A DNA stretch of 64,000 nucleotides from Ruegeria marina (GTDB taxonomy: Bacteria; Pseudomonadota; Alphaproteobacteria; Rhodobacterales; Rhodobacteraceae). This document shows positions 25,745-34,285 of this stretch, piece after piece. Under the pieces are notes generated by a model, which saw nothing but the letters and a program-made list of their open reading frames with translations, had not been told where the DNA came from and searched no databases. Location: contig NZ_FMZV01000002.1 of the NCBI RefSeq assembly GCF_900101475.1, forward strand, positions 248,001 through 312,000, written 5' to 3'. The position numbers were made by a program, and so were the translations under genes. The stretch's first letter is position 1. Every line of letters starts with the position of its first letter.

Positions 25745-26872
25745 ATGGATTTCAACCTGACCGAAGAACGCCAGATGTTGCAGGACACCCTGCGCCGCTA
25801 TCTGGCTGACCGCTACACGACGTCGGTTCGCAACGCGATCCTGGACAGTGACAGCGGCATGAGCGCGGATATCTGGGCCGGACTGGCGGAACTGGGCGTG
25901 ATCGGTGCGCTGTTTTCCGAAGACGATGGCGGGTTCGGCGGCGCCGGTTTCGACATCGCCACCGTGTTCGAGGAGTTGGGCCGCGCCGGAGTGGTCGAGC
26001 CGATGCTGGATACCGCCATTCTGGGCGGGCGGTTGATCGCAACCTTGGGCGACGAGGCGCAGCGCGGGCTGCTGGAGGAGATCATCGGCGGTGCGGCACA
26101 TCTGGCACTGGCGCATGGCGAACCGGCGAGCCGCTATGACCTGACGCGGGTGGAGACGACGGCGCGCGCCGACGGCGAAGAGATCTTGCTGAACGGGCGC
26201 AAGGCGGTGGTCGTCAATGCCGAGGCCGCCGGTCACCTGATCGTCTCGGCGCGCGAAAGCGGCGGCATGTTCGACCTCGACGGCATCTCGCTGTTCCTGG
26301 TTCCGGCAGGCACGCCGGGGCTGGCGCAACATGGCTATCCGATGTTGGCGGGGGGACGCGCCGCCGAGGTGACACTGGACAATGTCCGCCTGCCGCAGTC
26401 CGCACGGCTGGGCACGGCGGGTGCCGGGCTGGCGCCGCTGATGGACGCGATTGCCGCCGCCAATGTGGCGCTGGCCGCTGAATGCGTGGGCGCCATGCAG
26501 AGCGCGGTGGAACTGACACGCGGCTATCTGATGACGCGCAAACAGTTCGGCCGGCCCATCGGCACCTTCCAGGCGCTGCAACACCGGTTCGCCGACATGC
26601 TGATCGAGCTGGAACAGGCGCGGTCGGCGGTGATCAACGCCGCCGGTCATCTGGACAGCGCCGACCGCGACCGCCAGATCGCCGCCGCCCGCAACCTGAT
26701 TGCGCGGGTGGGCCGGCTGGTGGCCGAAGAGGCAATCCAGATGCACGGCGGCATCGCGATGACGCAGGAATACGAGCTGGCCCATATCGCCAAGCGCATC
26801 GTGATGGCCGATCACCGGTTCGGCGATGCCGATTACCATCTGGAGCGGTTCATTGCCCTCAGCGCCGCCTGA
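25745..26872 (+). CDS. pimD: Acyl-CoA dehydrogenase, small subunit type (PimD-like)
   Basis: This 375-residue acyl-CoA dehydrogenase-like protein has a weakened middle domain (the usual GSD loop is replaced by EPASRYDLTR) and a C-terminal QMHGGIAMTQEYELAH. It is probably the partner subunit of the 396-residue dehydrogenase immediately upstream, each protein contributing part of the FAD or active site. The stop overlaps the proposed TTG start of the thioesterase. Confidence 0.85.
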   Translation: MDFNLTEERQMLQDTLRRYLADRYTTSVRNAILDSDSGMSADIWAGLAELGVIGALFSEDDGGFGGAGFDIATVFEELGRAGVVEPMLDTAILGGRLIATLGDEAQRGLLEEIIGGAAHLALAHGEPASRYDLTRVETTARADGEEILLNGRKAVVVNAEAAGHLIVSARESGGMFDLDGISLFLVPAGTPGLAQHGYPMLAGGRAAEVTLDNVRLPQSARLGTAGAGLAPLMDAIAAANVALAAECVGAMQSAVELTRGYLMTRKQFGRPIGTFQALQHRFADMLIELEQARSAVINAAGHLDSADRDRQIAAARNLIARVGRLVAEEAIQMHGGIAMTQEYELAHIAKRIVMADHRFGDADYHLERFIALSAA

Positions 26873-27287
26873 TCTGCCCGCGTCCTGGACGCGGGATAAA
26901 TCCGGCTGCCAGTCGATGGTGGGTTATGAACTTGACCACAACCGGACCGGCGTCAGCCGGGTCTGTCACCTCGACCTTGGGCCACAGCACCTGAACTATC
27001 ACGGCATCCTGCATGGCGGGCTGGTGTCGATGCTGCTGGACGTGGCCTGCGGCCAGACCGCATCGGCGATGTTCCGGCCCGAGGATCCGACCCCGGTGGT
27101 TACGGTCTCGCTCAACGTGCAATTCGTGGCGGCCGCGCGGGCCGGGCGGGTGACGGCGGTGGGCATCCCGTCGGGCAATGGCCGCACGCTGGCTTACGTC
27201 AACGGCGAGTTGCGCGACGAGGACGGCCGCCTGCTGGCAACGGCGGCGGGCGTGTTCAAGCGCGGCAGCCTGAGGAAGAAGACATGA
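26853..27287 (+). CDS. PaaI-family acyl-CoA thioesterase
   Basis: This 144-residue hot-dog thioesterase has the family motif HGILHGGLVSMLLDVACG near residues 50-67, where the catalytic Asp sits, and ends GSLRKKT. The start is not certain. ATG 26826 lies inside the preceding gene, while TTG 26853, preceded by GGAGCGG, gives the length usual for the family. Its stop overlaps the next ATG (ATGA), so it is coupled to the hydratase. It may release stalled CoA esters from the pathway. Confidence 0.8.
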   Translation: MPSAPPDLPASWTRDKSGCQSMVGYELDHNRTGVSRVCHLDLGPQHLNYHGILHGGLVSMLLDVACGQTASAMFRPEDPTPVVTVSLNVQFVAAARAGRVTAVGIPSGNGRTLAYVNGELRDEDGRLLATAAGVFKRGSLRKKT

Positions 27288-28054
27288 CGCTGGCGCGGGT
27301 GGAGGACCGGGGCGACCGGCTGGTAGTCGTCAACATGAACAGCGCCCGGCGCGGCGCGCTGTCGCCCGATCTTTATGCCGCGATCGGACAGGCGATGGAG
27401 AAGGCGGCGGAACCGCGCATTCGCGCGGTGATCCTGTCGTCCGAAGGCGGGTTCTTTTGCGCGGGCGGCGACCTGAACGTGCTGATGGAACGGCGGCAAC
27501 TGAGCGAAGCCGAGCGGCGCGGCAAGGTCGATCTGTTGCATGACCTGATCCGCGCCATCCGCGGCTGCCCGGTGCCGGTGATCGCCGCCGTCGAAGGCGG
27601 TGCAGCCGGCGCGGGTGCCTCGCTGGCTTTGGCGTGCGACCTGCTGGTCGCGGCCGAGGGTGCGAAATTCACCGCCGCCTATGTCAAGGCCGGGCTGGTG
27701 CCCGATGCGGGGCTCACCTCGGCGCTGGCGCGGATGCTGCCCCGGCAGCTGGCGATGGAGATGTGCCTGCTGGCCCGCCCTGTCAGTGCTGCCCGCATGG
27801 CCGATCTGGGCGTGGTCAACGTCCTGGCCGCGCCGGGCGAGGCCGAGGCGCAGGCCCATGCGCTGGCCGATGCGCTGGCGCAGGGGCCGCGCGGCGCGCA
27901 AGGCGTGATCCGTCGGCTGGTGGCCCAGGCCTATGAGGTCTCGGAAGCGCAACAGCTCGATGCGGAACGCGACGCCATGGCGCGCGCGGCGGGCGGAGAC
28001 GAGGCAGCCGAGGGGATTGCGGCCTTTCTGGACAAGCGCAAGCCCCGGTTCTGA
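27284..28054 (+). CDS. pimE: Enoyl-CoA hydratase/isomerase (PimE-like)
   Basis: This 256-residue crotonase-fold protein has oxyanion loops CAGGDLNVL (residues 63-71) and AGAGASLALACDL near 107-119, with the segment VKAGLVPDAGL in the usual second glutamate position. In place of Glu there is Lys-Ala, so the reaction may be isomerisation rather than hydration. Translation is coupled upstream (ATGA). Its role in the pimelate-like operon fits PimE. Confidence 0.83.
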   Translation: MTLARVEDRGDRLVVVNMNSARRGALSPDLYAAIGQAMEKAAEPRIRAVILSSEGGFFCAGGDLNVLMERRQLSEAERRGKVDLLHDLIRAIRGCPVPVIAAVEGGAAGAGASLALACDLLVAAEGAKFTAAYVKAGLVPDAGLTSALARMLPRQLAMEMCLLARPVSAARMADLGVVNVLAAPGEAEAQAHALADALAQGPRGAQGVIRRLVAQAYEVSEAQQLDAERDAMARAAGGDEAAEGIAAFLDKRKPRF

Positions 28055-28076
28055 CCGGGCAACAGGGGATCAGGCA

Positions 28077-29567
28077 ATGGACAAATGGCACGACTACCCC
28101 GGCGCGCAGATCGCCAGCCGCCCCGACGCGCCCGCGTTTTCCGACAGTGGCGGCGCGGACTGGAGCTATGGCGATCTGGACCGGGCCATTTCGGCGCTGA
28201 TGGATGTACTCGCCGCCCAGGGCGTGCAAGCCAACGACCGGGTGATGATCCTGGCCGAGAATTGCTGTGCGGTGGTGGCCGCCCTTTTTGCCACCTCGCG
28301 GCTGGGCGCTTGCGCGGTACCCATCAACGCCCGCCAGACCGGACCCGAGGTAGACAGGATCATCACCTTTGCCGAACCCGCCGCCATCCTCTGCGCCTCG
28401 GACATATCGGCGGAGGCCGCCACCCATGCCGCGCGCCTGAACGCGACCCCGGTCGAGGGCGCCTTTGGCCGAATGCACCTGGCAACTCCTTACCCCAGCA
28501 ATCCGGACCCGGTGCTGGAGGATGTCGCTGTGATGCTGTTCACCACCGGCACCACCGGCACCCCCAAGGGGGTGATGCTGACCCATGGCAACCTGCGCTT
28601 CGGTGGGCGCAGCTCGGCCGATCTGCGCGGCATGACAACGGATGACGTCATCTATGGCGTGCTGCCGGTTACTCATGTGTTTGGTCTCGCCTCGGTGGTG
28701 ACGGCGGCCACCTGTATCGGCGCGCCGGTGCGGCTCGATGCCCGGTTCACCGCCGCGCGCAGCTATGCCGCGCTTACCTCGGGCGTGACGCTGTTTTCCG
28801 CCGTGCCGCAGATGCACGCGCTCCTGATGCAATACGCGCGCGAACAGGGCTACGACCACCTGCCAGGCGGTACCCTGCGCTATACCTCCTCGGGCGCGGC
28901 GCCCCTTGACCCGGCGTGGAAACGCAAGGCCGAGGCGTTTTATGGCGTCGCCCTGCAAAACGGCTATGGCCTGACCGAAACCACCGCCGGTGTGTCGGCC
29001 ACACGCAACCCGCTCGGCACGCCGGACATCTCGGTCGGAAAGCCGCTGCCGCAGGTCGAGGTGCGGCTGGACGAGGATGTGCCCGGCGGCGGCGATGGGG
29101 TGGGCGAGGTGCTGACCCGCGGCCCGCATGTGATGAAGGGCTATTACCGCAACCCGCAAGCGACCGAGGCCGCGTTGCACGACGGCTGGTTCCGCACCGG
29201 CGATCTCGGCCGCTATGACGCCGAAGGCAACCTGCATATCGCGGGGCGCAGCAAGGAGCTGATCATCCACGGCGGGTTCAACGTCTACCCGCCCGAGGTC
29301 GAGGCCGCGCTCAACGACCATCCGCAGGTGATCCAGTCGGCGGTGGTGGGGCGCATGATCCAGGGCGATGAAAAGGTGGTGGCCTTTGTCCAGGTCGCGC
29401 CCGGCGCGGCCCCCGACCCTGACGAGCTGCGCGCCTTCGCCGCCGCACGGCTGGCGGGGTACAAGCGCCCCAGCCAGATCGTCATCGCCACCGAACTGCC
29501 CGCCGCGCCCACCGGCAAGATCCTCAAGCACAGATTGCTCGACCATTTCGCGGACCAGTTGGACTGA
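28077..29567 (+). CDS. pimA: Acyl-CoA synthetase (AMP-binding; PimA-like)
   Basis: This 496-residue adenylate-forming ligase has the P-loop FTTGTTGTPKG near 159-169, QNGYGLTETTAG near 300, GWFRTGDLGRYD near 372 and the C-terminal domain lysine in PTGKILKH near residue 480. It activates the imported acid with ATP and CoA for the preceding dehydrogenases. The start was taken at ATG 28077, 22 bp after the hydratase stop. It closes the operon; a stable hairpin follows. Confidence 0.87.
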   Translation: MDKWHDYPGAQIASRPDAPAFSDSGGADWSYGDLDRAISALMDVLAAQGVQANDRVMILAENCCAVVAALFATSRLGACAVPINARQTGPEVDRIITFAEPAAILCASDISAEAATHAARLNATPVEGAFGRMHLATPYPSNPDPVLEDVAVMLFTTGTTGTPKGVMLTHGNLRFGGRSSADLRGMTTDDVIYGVLPVTHVFGLASVVTAATCIGAPVRLDARFTAARSYAALTSGVTLFSAVPQMHALLMQYAREQGYDHLPGGTLRYTSSGAAPLDPAWKRKAEAFYGVALQNGYGLTETTAGVSATRNPLGTPDISVGKPLPQVEVRLDEDVPGGGDGVGEVLTRGPHVMKGYYRNPQATEAALHDGWFRTGDLGRYDAEGNLHIAGRSKELIIHGGFNVYPPEVEAALNDHPQVIQSAVVGRMIQGDEKVVAFVQVAPGAAPDPDELRAFAAARLAGYKRPSQIVIATELPAAPTGKILKHRLLDHFADQLD

Positions 29568-29584
29568 TCCGGGCGCGCGGTCCT

Positions 29585-29616
29585 GCTTCTTTCTGGTTAA
29601 AATACTCCGGGGGTCC
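29585..29616 (+). repeat. Dispersed intergenic repeat, copy 2
   Basis: GCTTCTTTCTGGTTAAAATACTC followed by CGGGGGTCC, in the gap after the CoA-ligase gene. It matches the copies near 16090 and 33377 over the CTTCTTTCTGGT...AAATACTC core. Confidence 0.7.
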
Positions 29617-29633
29617 GGGGGCAGAGCCCCCGG
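29615..29633. terminator. Hairpin between convergent genes
   Basis: CCGGGGGC and GCCCCCGG form an 8-bp stem with loop AGA, midway between the CoA ligase (plus) and ferredoxin (minus) stops. It is suited to bidirectional termination, though it lacks a T tract. Confidence 0.5.
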
Positions 29634-29649
29634 CGCGCACCGCCTGGCC

Positions 29650-29964
29650 TCAGGCTTCGGGGACGTGCAACACCAGCCCGTCGAGATCGGGATGTGCCTC
29701 GATCTGGCAGCTCAGGCGGCTGGCTGGCTGGCGCTCGGCGGCGGTGATGTCGAGCATCGCATCCTCGAACTCGCCCGGCGCGCCGGTCCGGTCGGACCAG
29801 GCCGGATCCACCACCACGTGGCAGGTGGCGCAGCTGAGGCAGCCGCCGCATTCGCCGATCACGCCGGGCACGTTGTTGGCCACGGCTGCCTCCATCAGCG
29901 ACAGCCCGGGGGCGACCTCGGCCGCGATTTCGCGGCCGTCGGCCAGTTTCCAGGTCACGCGCAT
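29650..29964 (-). CDS. [2Fe-2S] ferredoxin, adrenodoxin/rhodocoxin type, P450 partner
   Basis: This 104-residue ferredoxin has ATG 29962-29964 behind GAGGAG. The cluster ligands are C39, C45, C48 (pattern C-x5-C-x2-C) and a later Cys in RLSCQIE near 85; C42 is an extra cysteine. This is the adrenodoxin-like class that supplies electrons to bacterial P450s. It is third in the leftward unit P450, ligase, ferredoxin, 11 bp after the ligase. No ferredoxin reductase is adjacent, so one must come from elsewhere in the genome. Confidence 0.9.
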   Translation of the reverse strand: MRVTWKLADGREIAAEVAPGLSLMEAAVANNVPGVIGECGGCLSCATCHVVVDPAWSDRTGAPGEFEDAMLDITAAERQPASRLSCQIEAHPDLDGLVLHVPEA

Positions 29965-29974
29965 AACAAGCTCC

Positions 29975-31264
29975 TCAGATGAAGTAGACATAGAAGTCGC
30001 GCAGCGCATCGCCTTCGAGATCGCGGGTCTTACGCACTTCCTGGGCTTTCATGAACACATGGTTGGCGACCAGCTCGGCGCCCACCGCCTCGGCCAGCAC
30101 GGTGTCACGCTCCAGATCGCGCACCGCACCTGCCAGGTCGATGGCGGTGCCTTCCTTGGCATCGGTGCGGTCGAACCCGTCGCCGGTCTCCATCGGCGGC
30201 AGGGCATGACCGTTCTCGACCCCGAGCCTTGCCGCCTGCAACACGGCGGCCACGGCGGTATAGGGGTTTGCCGAGGCATCGGCCATCCGGTGTTCCAGCC
30301 GCGCCTTGGCGCCGCCTTCGGAGCTGATCCGGGTGGTGACATTGCGGTGATCGCCGCCCCAGTTCTGCCAATAGCCCGAGAGCGAGCCGGGTTGCAGCCG
30401 CATGTAGGAATTCGCCGTCGGCGCGATCAGCCCCGCCAGCCCCTTGTGATGGTGTAACAGCCCCGCCAGACAGCCGCGCGCCAGGTCGTTCATATGCTCG
30501 GGCCCGCCGCGCGGACCGGAGGACAGCGCATTGGCGCCGGTCGCATCCTGGAAGGAGAAGTTGATATGCATACCCGACCCCCCGGCCTCGGCGATCGGTT
30601 TCGGCATGAAGGTCAGCACGATGCCGTATTCCAGCGCGATCTCGCGCGCCATCAGGCGGAACAGCACGATATCGTCCACCGCCTTCAACGCATCGTCAAA
30701 GGTCAGCGTATATTCGAACTGCGGGCTGTCGAACTCGGAGGTGATCATGTCGAGGGAAAATCCCATCTCCTCGGCCATTGCCCAGATCCGGTCGTTGAAC
30801 CGCAGCGGATCGGCAAAGGGGCCGGTGCCATAGACCACGCCGCCCGGCGCGTCATAGGGCACCAGCCGCCCGTTGTCGTCGGCCTGAAGCGCGAAGCATT
30901 CCAGCTCGATCCCCACCTTGGGGCTGAGCCCGCGCGCCTGCCAGTCGGCCACCGCCCGTTTCAGCGCCCCGCGCGGGCAGAGCGGCAGCGGCTGGTCCTG
31001 GTCGTCATAGAGATCGCCCAGCACCACCTTGGTTCCGGTATGCCAGCTGTCGCGGATATCGTCATGGACCCATTTCAGCTCCATGTCCGGCAGGCCCTGC
31101 TTCATCATCGCGCCGGGCGCGTCCAGCAGGTCGCGGTCGTAATGCACACCGAAGGTCGAGCGGCAGAAGCGCGTCGAACTGTCGGCGATCTTGGAATTGG
31201 GCAGGTGCTTGCCGCGCATAATGCTGAGGTGGTCGCAGAACATCGCGCGCAATCTGTCTTTCAT
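29975..31264 (-). CDS. Glutamine-synthetase-like gamma-glutamyl-amine ligase
   Basis: This 429-residue GS-superfamily enzyme has the Mg/ATP elements GIELECF near residue 119, ITSEFDSPQFEY near 173, GSGMHINFSF near 227 and NSYMRLQPGSL near 285 with the ATP arginines in VTTRISSEGG. True GlnA proteins are about 470 residues. This shorter class joins glutamate to amines (for example IpuC, PuuA or the aniline protein TdnQ, from family knowledge). Between a P450 and a ferredoxin, a role in gamma-glutamylating an amine before oxidation is plausible. Substrate unknown. Confidence 0.82.
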   Translation of the reverse strand: MKDRLRAMFCDHLSIMRGKHLPNSKIADSSTRFCRSTFGVHYDRDLLDAPGAMMKQGLPDMELKWVHDDIRDSWHTGTKVVLGDLYDDQDQPLPLCPRGALKRAVADWQARGLSPKVGIELECFALQADDNGRLVPYDAPGGVVYGTGPFADPLRFNDRIWAMAEEMGFSLDMITSEFDSPQFEYTLTFDDALKAVDDIVLFRLMAREIALEYGIVLTFMPKPIAEAGGSGMHINFSFQDATGANALSSGPRGGPEHMNDLARGCLAGLLHHHKGLAGLIAPTANSYMRLQPGSLSGYWQNWGGDHRNVTTRISSEGGAKARLEHRMADASANPYTAVAAVLQAARLGVENGHALPPMETGDGFDRTDAKEGTAIDLAGAVRDLERDTVLAEAVGAELVANHVFMKAQEVRKTRDLEGDALRDFYVYFI

Positions 31265-31301
31265 GTCGGGGCTCCTCCCTCTGAGCCTGTTGTGCCCGGT
31301 G

Positions 31302-32561
31302 TCAGGCGCAGGTAACGGTGACCGGCAGTTCCTTGATGCCGCCCACGAAATTCGAGCGCAGGAACCTGTGTGGCCCTGCCGGTTCGATCGACCTTAACCG
31401 CTTGGCCAGCTCCTGGAACAGCACTTTGACCTCAAGCCGGGCCAGCCACATGCCCAGGCAGACATGCGGTCCACCCTGGCCGAAACTCAGATGCCGGTTC
31501 GGGTTGCGGTAGAGATCGACCCGGAACGGGTCGTCGAACACCGTCTCGTCGCGGTTGGCCGAGGACCACCAGTACAGCACCTTGTCGCCTGCGCGGATCG
31601 TCTTGCCATGCATCTCGTGATCCTGAAGCGCGGTACGCCGGAAATAGAGCGCCGGTGTCGCCCAGCGGATGATCTCGTCCGGCGCGGTCTCCCAGATGTC
31701 GCCGCCCGCCCGCATCTGCTCCAGCAGCTCGGGCTGGTGGCACATGGCCTGGATACCGGCGGCGATGGAATAGCGGGTGGTGTCGTTGCCCGCCGCCACC
31801 ACGAGGCAGAAGAAATTGCGGAACTCGGTATCGCTGATCACCGACCCGTCCTTGGAGGGTTGCAGGATCATGTGCAGCACGCCCGAGGTATCGCCCGCCC
31901 TCTCCTTCTTCTCCATCAGGTCCCTGGCATAGAGATACAGTTCGGCCCCGGCGGGCGAGTTGAACGGCATCATGCGGAATTCATCGGTATCGAGCTTGTC
32001 GAGCACATGGGTGGTGAAATCGGGATCGGTATTGGCGATCAGCGCGTCGCCCTTTTCCACCAGCCAGGGCAGATCGGCATCGGGCAGGCCGACGATCCGG
32101 CCCAGCATCCGCATCGGCAGCTGGCGGGCGATCTCCTTGGTGGCGTCGAACGTGCCCTTGTCCAGCACCTCGTCCAGAATATCGACGCAGATCGCGCGGA
32201 TGTCGTCCTCGTATTGCGCCATGGTGGTGCGCGAGAACGCCTTCATCAGCTTCATCCGGGTCTGGCTGTGCTCCGGCGGGTCGGTCTCCTGAAAGGTGCG
32301 GCGGGCGAGGTATTCCTCATAGGTCTGATCCTCCATCCGGATGCCGCGCGCCGAGGAGAAGACGCCCGTGTTCTTGTTCATCTCGGCGATATCGGCATGC
32401 CGGGTGATCGACCAGAAATCCTGACCATCGGCATATTCGGTCCAGTGCAGCGGATCCTCGCGGCGCAGGCGGGCAAAGGTGTTGTGCGGCGCCCCCTCGG
32501 CAAAGGCGTCATGGCTGGTCAGATCGGCATAGCCGTCGTCCGTGGGCGTCCAGACCGTCAT
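31302..32561 (-). CDS. Cytochrome P450
   Basis: This 419-residue soluble P450 has heme-binding FGQGGPHVCLG with Cys368, an I-helix AAGNDTT near residue 240, and an ExxR-type E-I-I-R in the K-helix. There is no membrane anchor, so it is a bacterial class I P450 needing ferredoxin; one is encoded two genes on. The gene starts the leftward P450-ligase-ferredoxin unit and is divergent from an amidotransferase. It probably oxidises the amine or its gamma-glutamyl derivative. The regiochemistry and substrate cannot be told from sequence. Confidence 0.9.
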   Translation of the reverse strand: MTVWTPTDDGYADLTSHDAFAEGAPHNTFARLRREDPLHWTEYADGQDFWSITRHADIAEMNKNTGVFSSARGIRMEDQTYEEYLARRTFQETDPPEHSQTRMKLMKAFSRTTMAQYEDDIRAICVDILDEVLDKGTFDATKEIARQLPMRMLGRIVGLPDADLPWLVEKGDALIANTDPDFTTHVLDKLDTDEFRMMPFNSPAGAELYLYARDLMEKKERAGDTSGVLHMILQPSKDGSVISDTEFRNFFCLVVAAGNDTTRYSIAAGIQAMCHQPELLEQMRAGGDIWETAPDEIIRWATPALYFRRTALQDHEMHGKTIRAGDKVLYWWSSANRDETVFDDPFRVDLYRNPNRHLSFGQGGPHVCLGMWLARLEVKVLFQELAKRLRSIEPAGPHRFLRSNFVGGIKELPVTVTCA

Positions 32562-32586
32562 GTTTTTACCTTTCCTCGCTCCGTTA

Positions 32587-32619
32587 ACATGTGTATATTA
32601 TAAGAACTCATAAATATGT
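32587..32619. promoter_or_regulatory. AT-rich inverted repeat in the divergent P450/amidotransferase promoter
   Basis: ACATGTGTAT and ATAAATATGT are inverted with 8 of 10 matches and a 13-nt spacer. They occupy most of the 83-bp gap between the P450 and amidotransferase starts. A candidate operator for the nearby GntR regulator. Confidence 0.4.
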
Positions 32620-32644
32620 AAACGAAAATCTCTCGGGGAAGATC

Positions 32645-33358
32645 ATGCACTTGGCGATCCTGATGACCAACACGGATGAAAGCGAATTTGCCCGCGCCCA
32701 CCCCAGGGACGGCGAGAAATTCACCGCCCTGATCCGGCGCGCGCGGCCCGCTTGGACAACATCGGTCTTTGCCGTGAAGGACGGGCAGTTCCCCGAAACG
32801 CTCGACGGGATCGACGGGGCGATGATCACCGGCAGCCCCGCCTCGGTGCTGGGCACGGCGCCGTGGATCGGACGGCTGCTGGAGCTGATCCGCGACATGC
32901 ACAGCCGCCAGATCCCCATATTCGGCGCCTGTTTCGGGCATCAGGCGATTGCCTTGGCCCTGGGGGGCCGGATCGGCCGCAACCCCGGCGGCTGGGTACA
33001 AGGGCTGACCCGCAACCGCATGCTCGAACGACCCGTCTGGGCGCGCGACCTGCCGGACGAGGTCCGGCTCTACGGCAGCCATGTGGAGCAGGTGACTGCC
33101 CTGCCCGCCGGCGCGACCGCCATCATGCAGGGACCGGATTGCCCCATTTCCGGCTTTGCCATCGGCGACCGTATCTATACCACCCAGCACCACCCCGAGA
33201 TGACCCACGACTTCATCACCGCCCTGACCGAAGAAATGGCGAGCGACCTGGGACACACGGCGCATGCGCAGGCCATGGCCTCGCTCTCTGACCATTCGGA
33301 CATGGACGCCTTTGCCGAAAGCATCGCGCGCTTCTTCGAACAGGCGCGCCCGGCCTGA
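32645..33358 (+). CDS. Class I glutamine amidotransferase-like protein (gamma-glutamyl hydrolase type)
   Basis: This 237-residue protein, from ATG 32645, has the catalytic Cys in FGACFGHQAIA near residue 98, and His and Glu in TTQHHPEMT near 180. These are the GATase triad with no attached synthase domain. Stand-alone proteins of this kind include gamma-glutamyl-amine hydrolases (PuuD, IpuF, TdnT-like). Divergent to the GS-like ligase gene, it probably removes glutamate from the oxidised gamma-glutamyl amine. It is convergent with the GntR gene. Confidence 0.82.
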   Translation: MHLAILMTNTDESEFARAHPRDGEKFTALIRRARPAWTTSVFAVKDGQFPETLDGIDGAMITGSPASVLGTAPWIGRLLELIRDMHSRQIPIFGACFGHQAIALALGGRIGRNPGGWVQGLTRNRMLERPVWARDLPDEVRLYGSHVEQVTALPAGATAIMQGPDCPISGFAIGDRIYTTQHHPEMTHDFITALTEEMASDLGHTAHAQAMASLSDHSDMDAFAESIARFFEQARPA

Positions 33359-33376
33359 GGCGCGGCACTACCTGCT

Positions 33377-33410
33377 GCTTCTTTCTGGTCAAAAATACTC
33401 AAATCCCGCC
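33377..33410 (+). repeat. Dispersed intergenic repeat, copy 3
   Basis: GCTTCTTTCTGGTCAAAAATACTC followed by AAATCCCGCC. It lies between the convergent amidotransferase and GntR genes and matches the copies near 16090 and 29585. Confidence 0.65.
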
Positions 33411-33439
33411 CCCTCGGCCGCGCAACGGCCCGGGCGGGA

Positions 33440-34090
33440 TCACCCCAGTGCCGCCAGCAGGTCCATCACCGTCACCTGGTCGAACTGCACATGCCGGGCC
33501 ATGGCGGCCTCGGCCTCCTCCCGCCGCCGGTCGAAGATCAGCGTTGCGATCTCGCGATGTTCGCGGGCCGAGGCGGGGATCGAGCCGGGATAGCTGTAGC
33601 GCGCCCGGTAATAGGCCAGGAGCTTGCGCGCATGGGTCTTGATCATCTCGACCAGATAGGGGTTTCCCGACCCCAGCGCCACGGTTTTGTGGAACTTCAG
33701 GTTCAGCCGGTAATAGCCGAACGGGTCGCCATCGCCCTTGTCGCGGGCATGTGCCTCGCAGGCGGCGACCACCGCCTCCAGCTCGGCCGCCTGCGCGGCA
33801 TTCATCCGCCGCGCCGCAAGCCCCGCCGCCAGCCCTTCGAGCCGGGCGTGGACCTCCAGGATGGCCAGGAACTCCTCCAGCGTCGGCTTGAACACCACCG
33901 CCCCCTTGCGCGGCAGCCGGCGGATCAATCCCAGTGTTTCGAGCTGGATGAAGGCCTCGCGCACCGGGGTGCGCGACACGCCGTGCCGGTCGATCAGCGC
34001 GGTTTCCTCCAAGACGTCACCGGGGCCCAGCCGTCCATGCTCGATATCTTCGAGCACCCCGTTGATCACCTGCTCCGTCTGTCCTGCCAT
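33440..34090 (-). CDS. GntR-family (FadR/FCD type) transcriptional regulator
   Basis: This 216-residue protein has an N-terminal winged helix-turn-helix, with HGVSRTPVREAFIQLETLGLI at residues 33-53. The C-terminal FCD helical domain (about 70-215) carries a D/H metal-binding pattern (LHARLEG, RLNLKFHK, REHREIA). It probably represses the P450/amidotransferase promoter region or its own gene. FCD regulators often sense small carboxylates or amino-acid derivatives, which would fit a gamma-glutamyl intermediate (inference). Confidence 0.85.
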   Translation of the reverse strand: MAGQTEQVINGVLEDIEHGRLGPGDVLEETALIDRHGVSRTPVREAFIQLETLGLIRRLPRKGAVVFKPTLEEFLAILEVHARLEGLAAGLAARRMNAAQAAELEAVVAACEAHARDKGDGDPFGYYRLNLKFHKTVALGSGNPYLVEMIKTHARKLLAYYRARYSYPGSIPASAREHREIATLIFDRRREEAEAAMARHVQFDQVTVMDLLAALG

Positions 34091-34285
34091 CGATCAACCC
34101 TCTCCCGTACCGGCCCGCAGGTTATGCGCTGTCGGCCCTCGGCGCAACGGATCGCCAAGCGCCGATGTGACCCGGTTTTCCGATACGCCACAAACACATG
34201 ACCGGGATTTGGCACAACTGTGCTAGGCTGCCTGCAGGCAGGAAGAACCCATCGCGGCAGAATCTGTAAACCAGGGAGAAGATTA

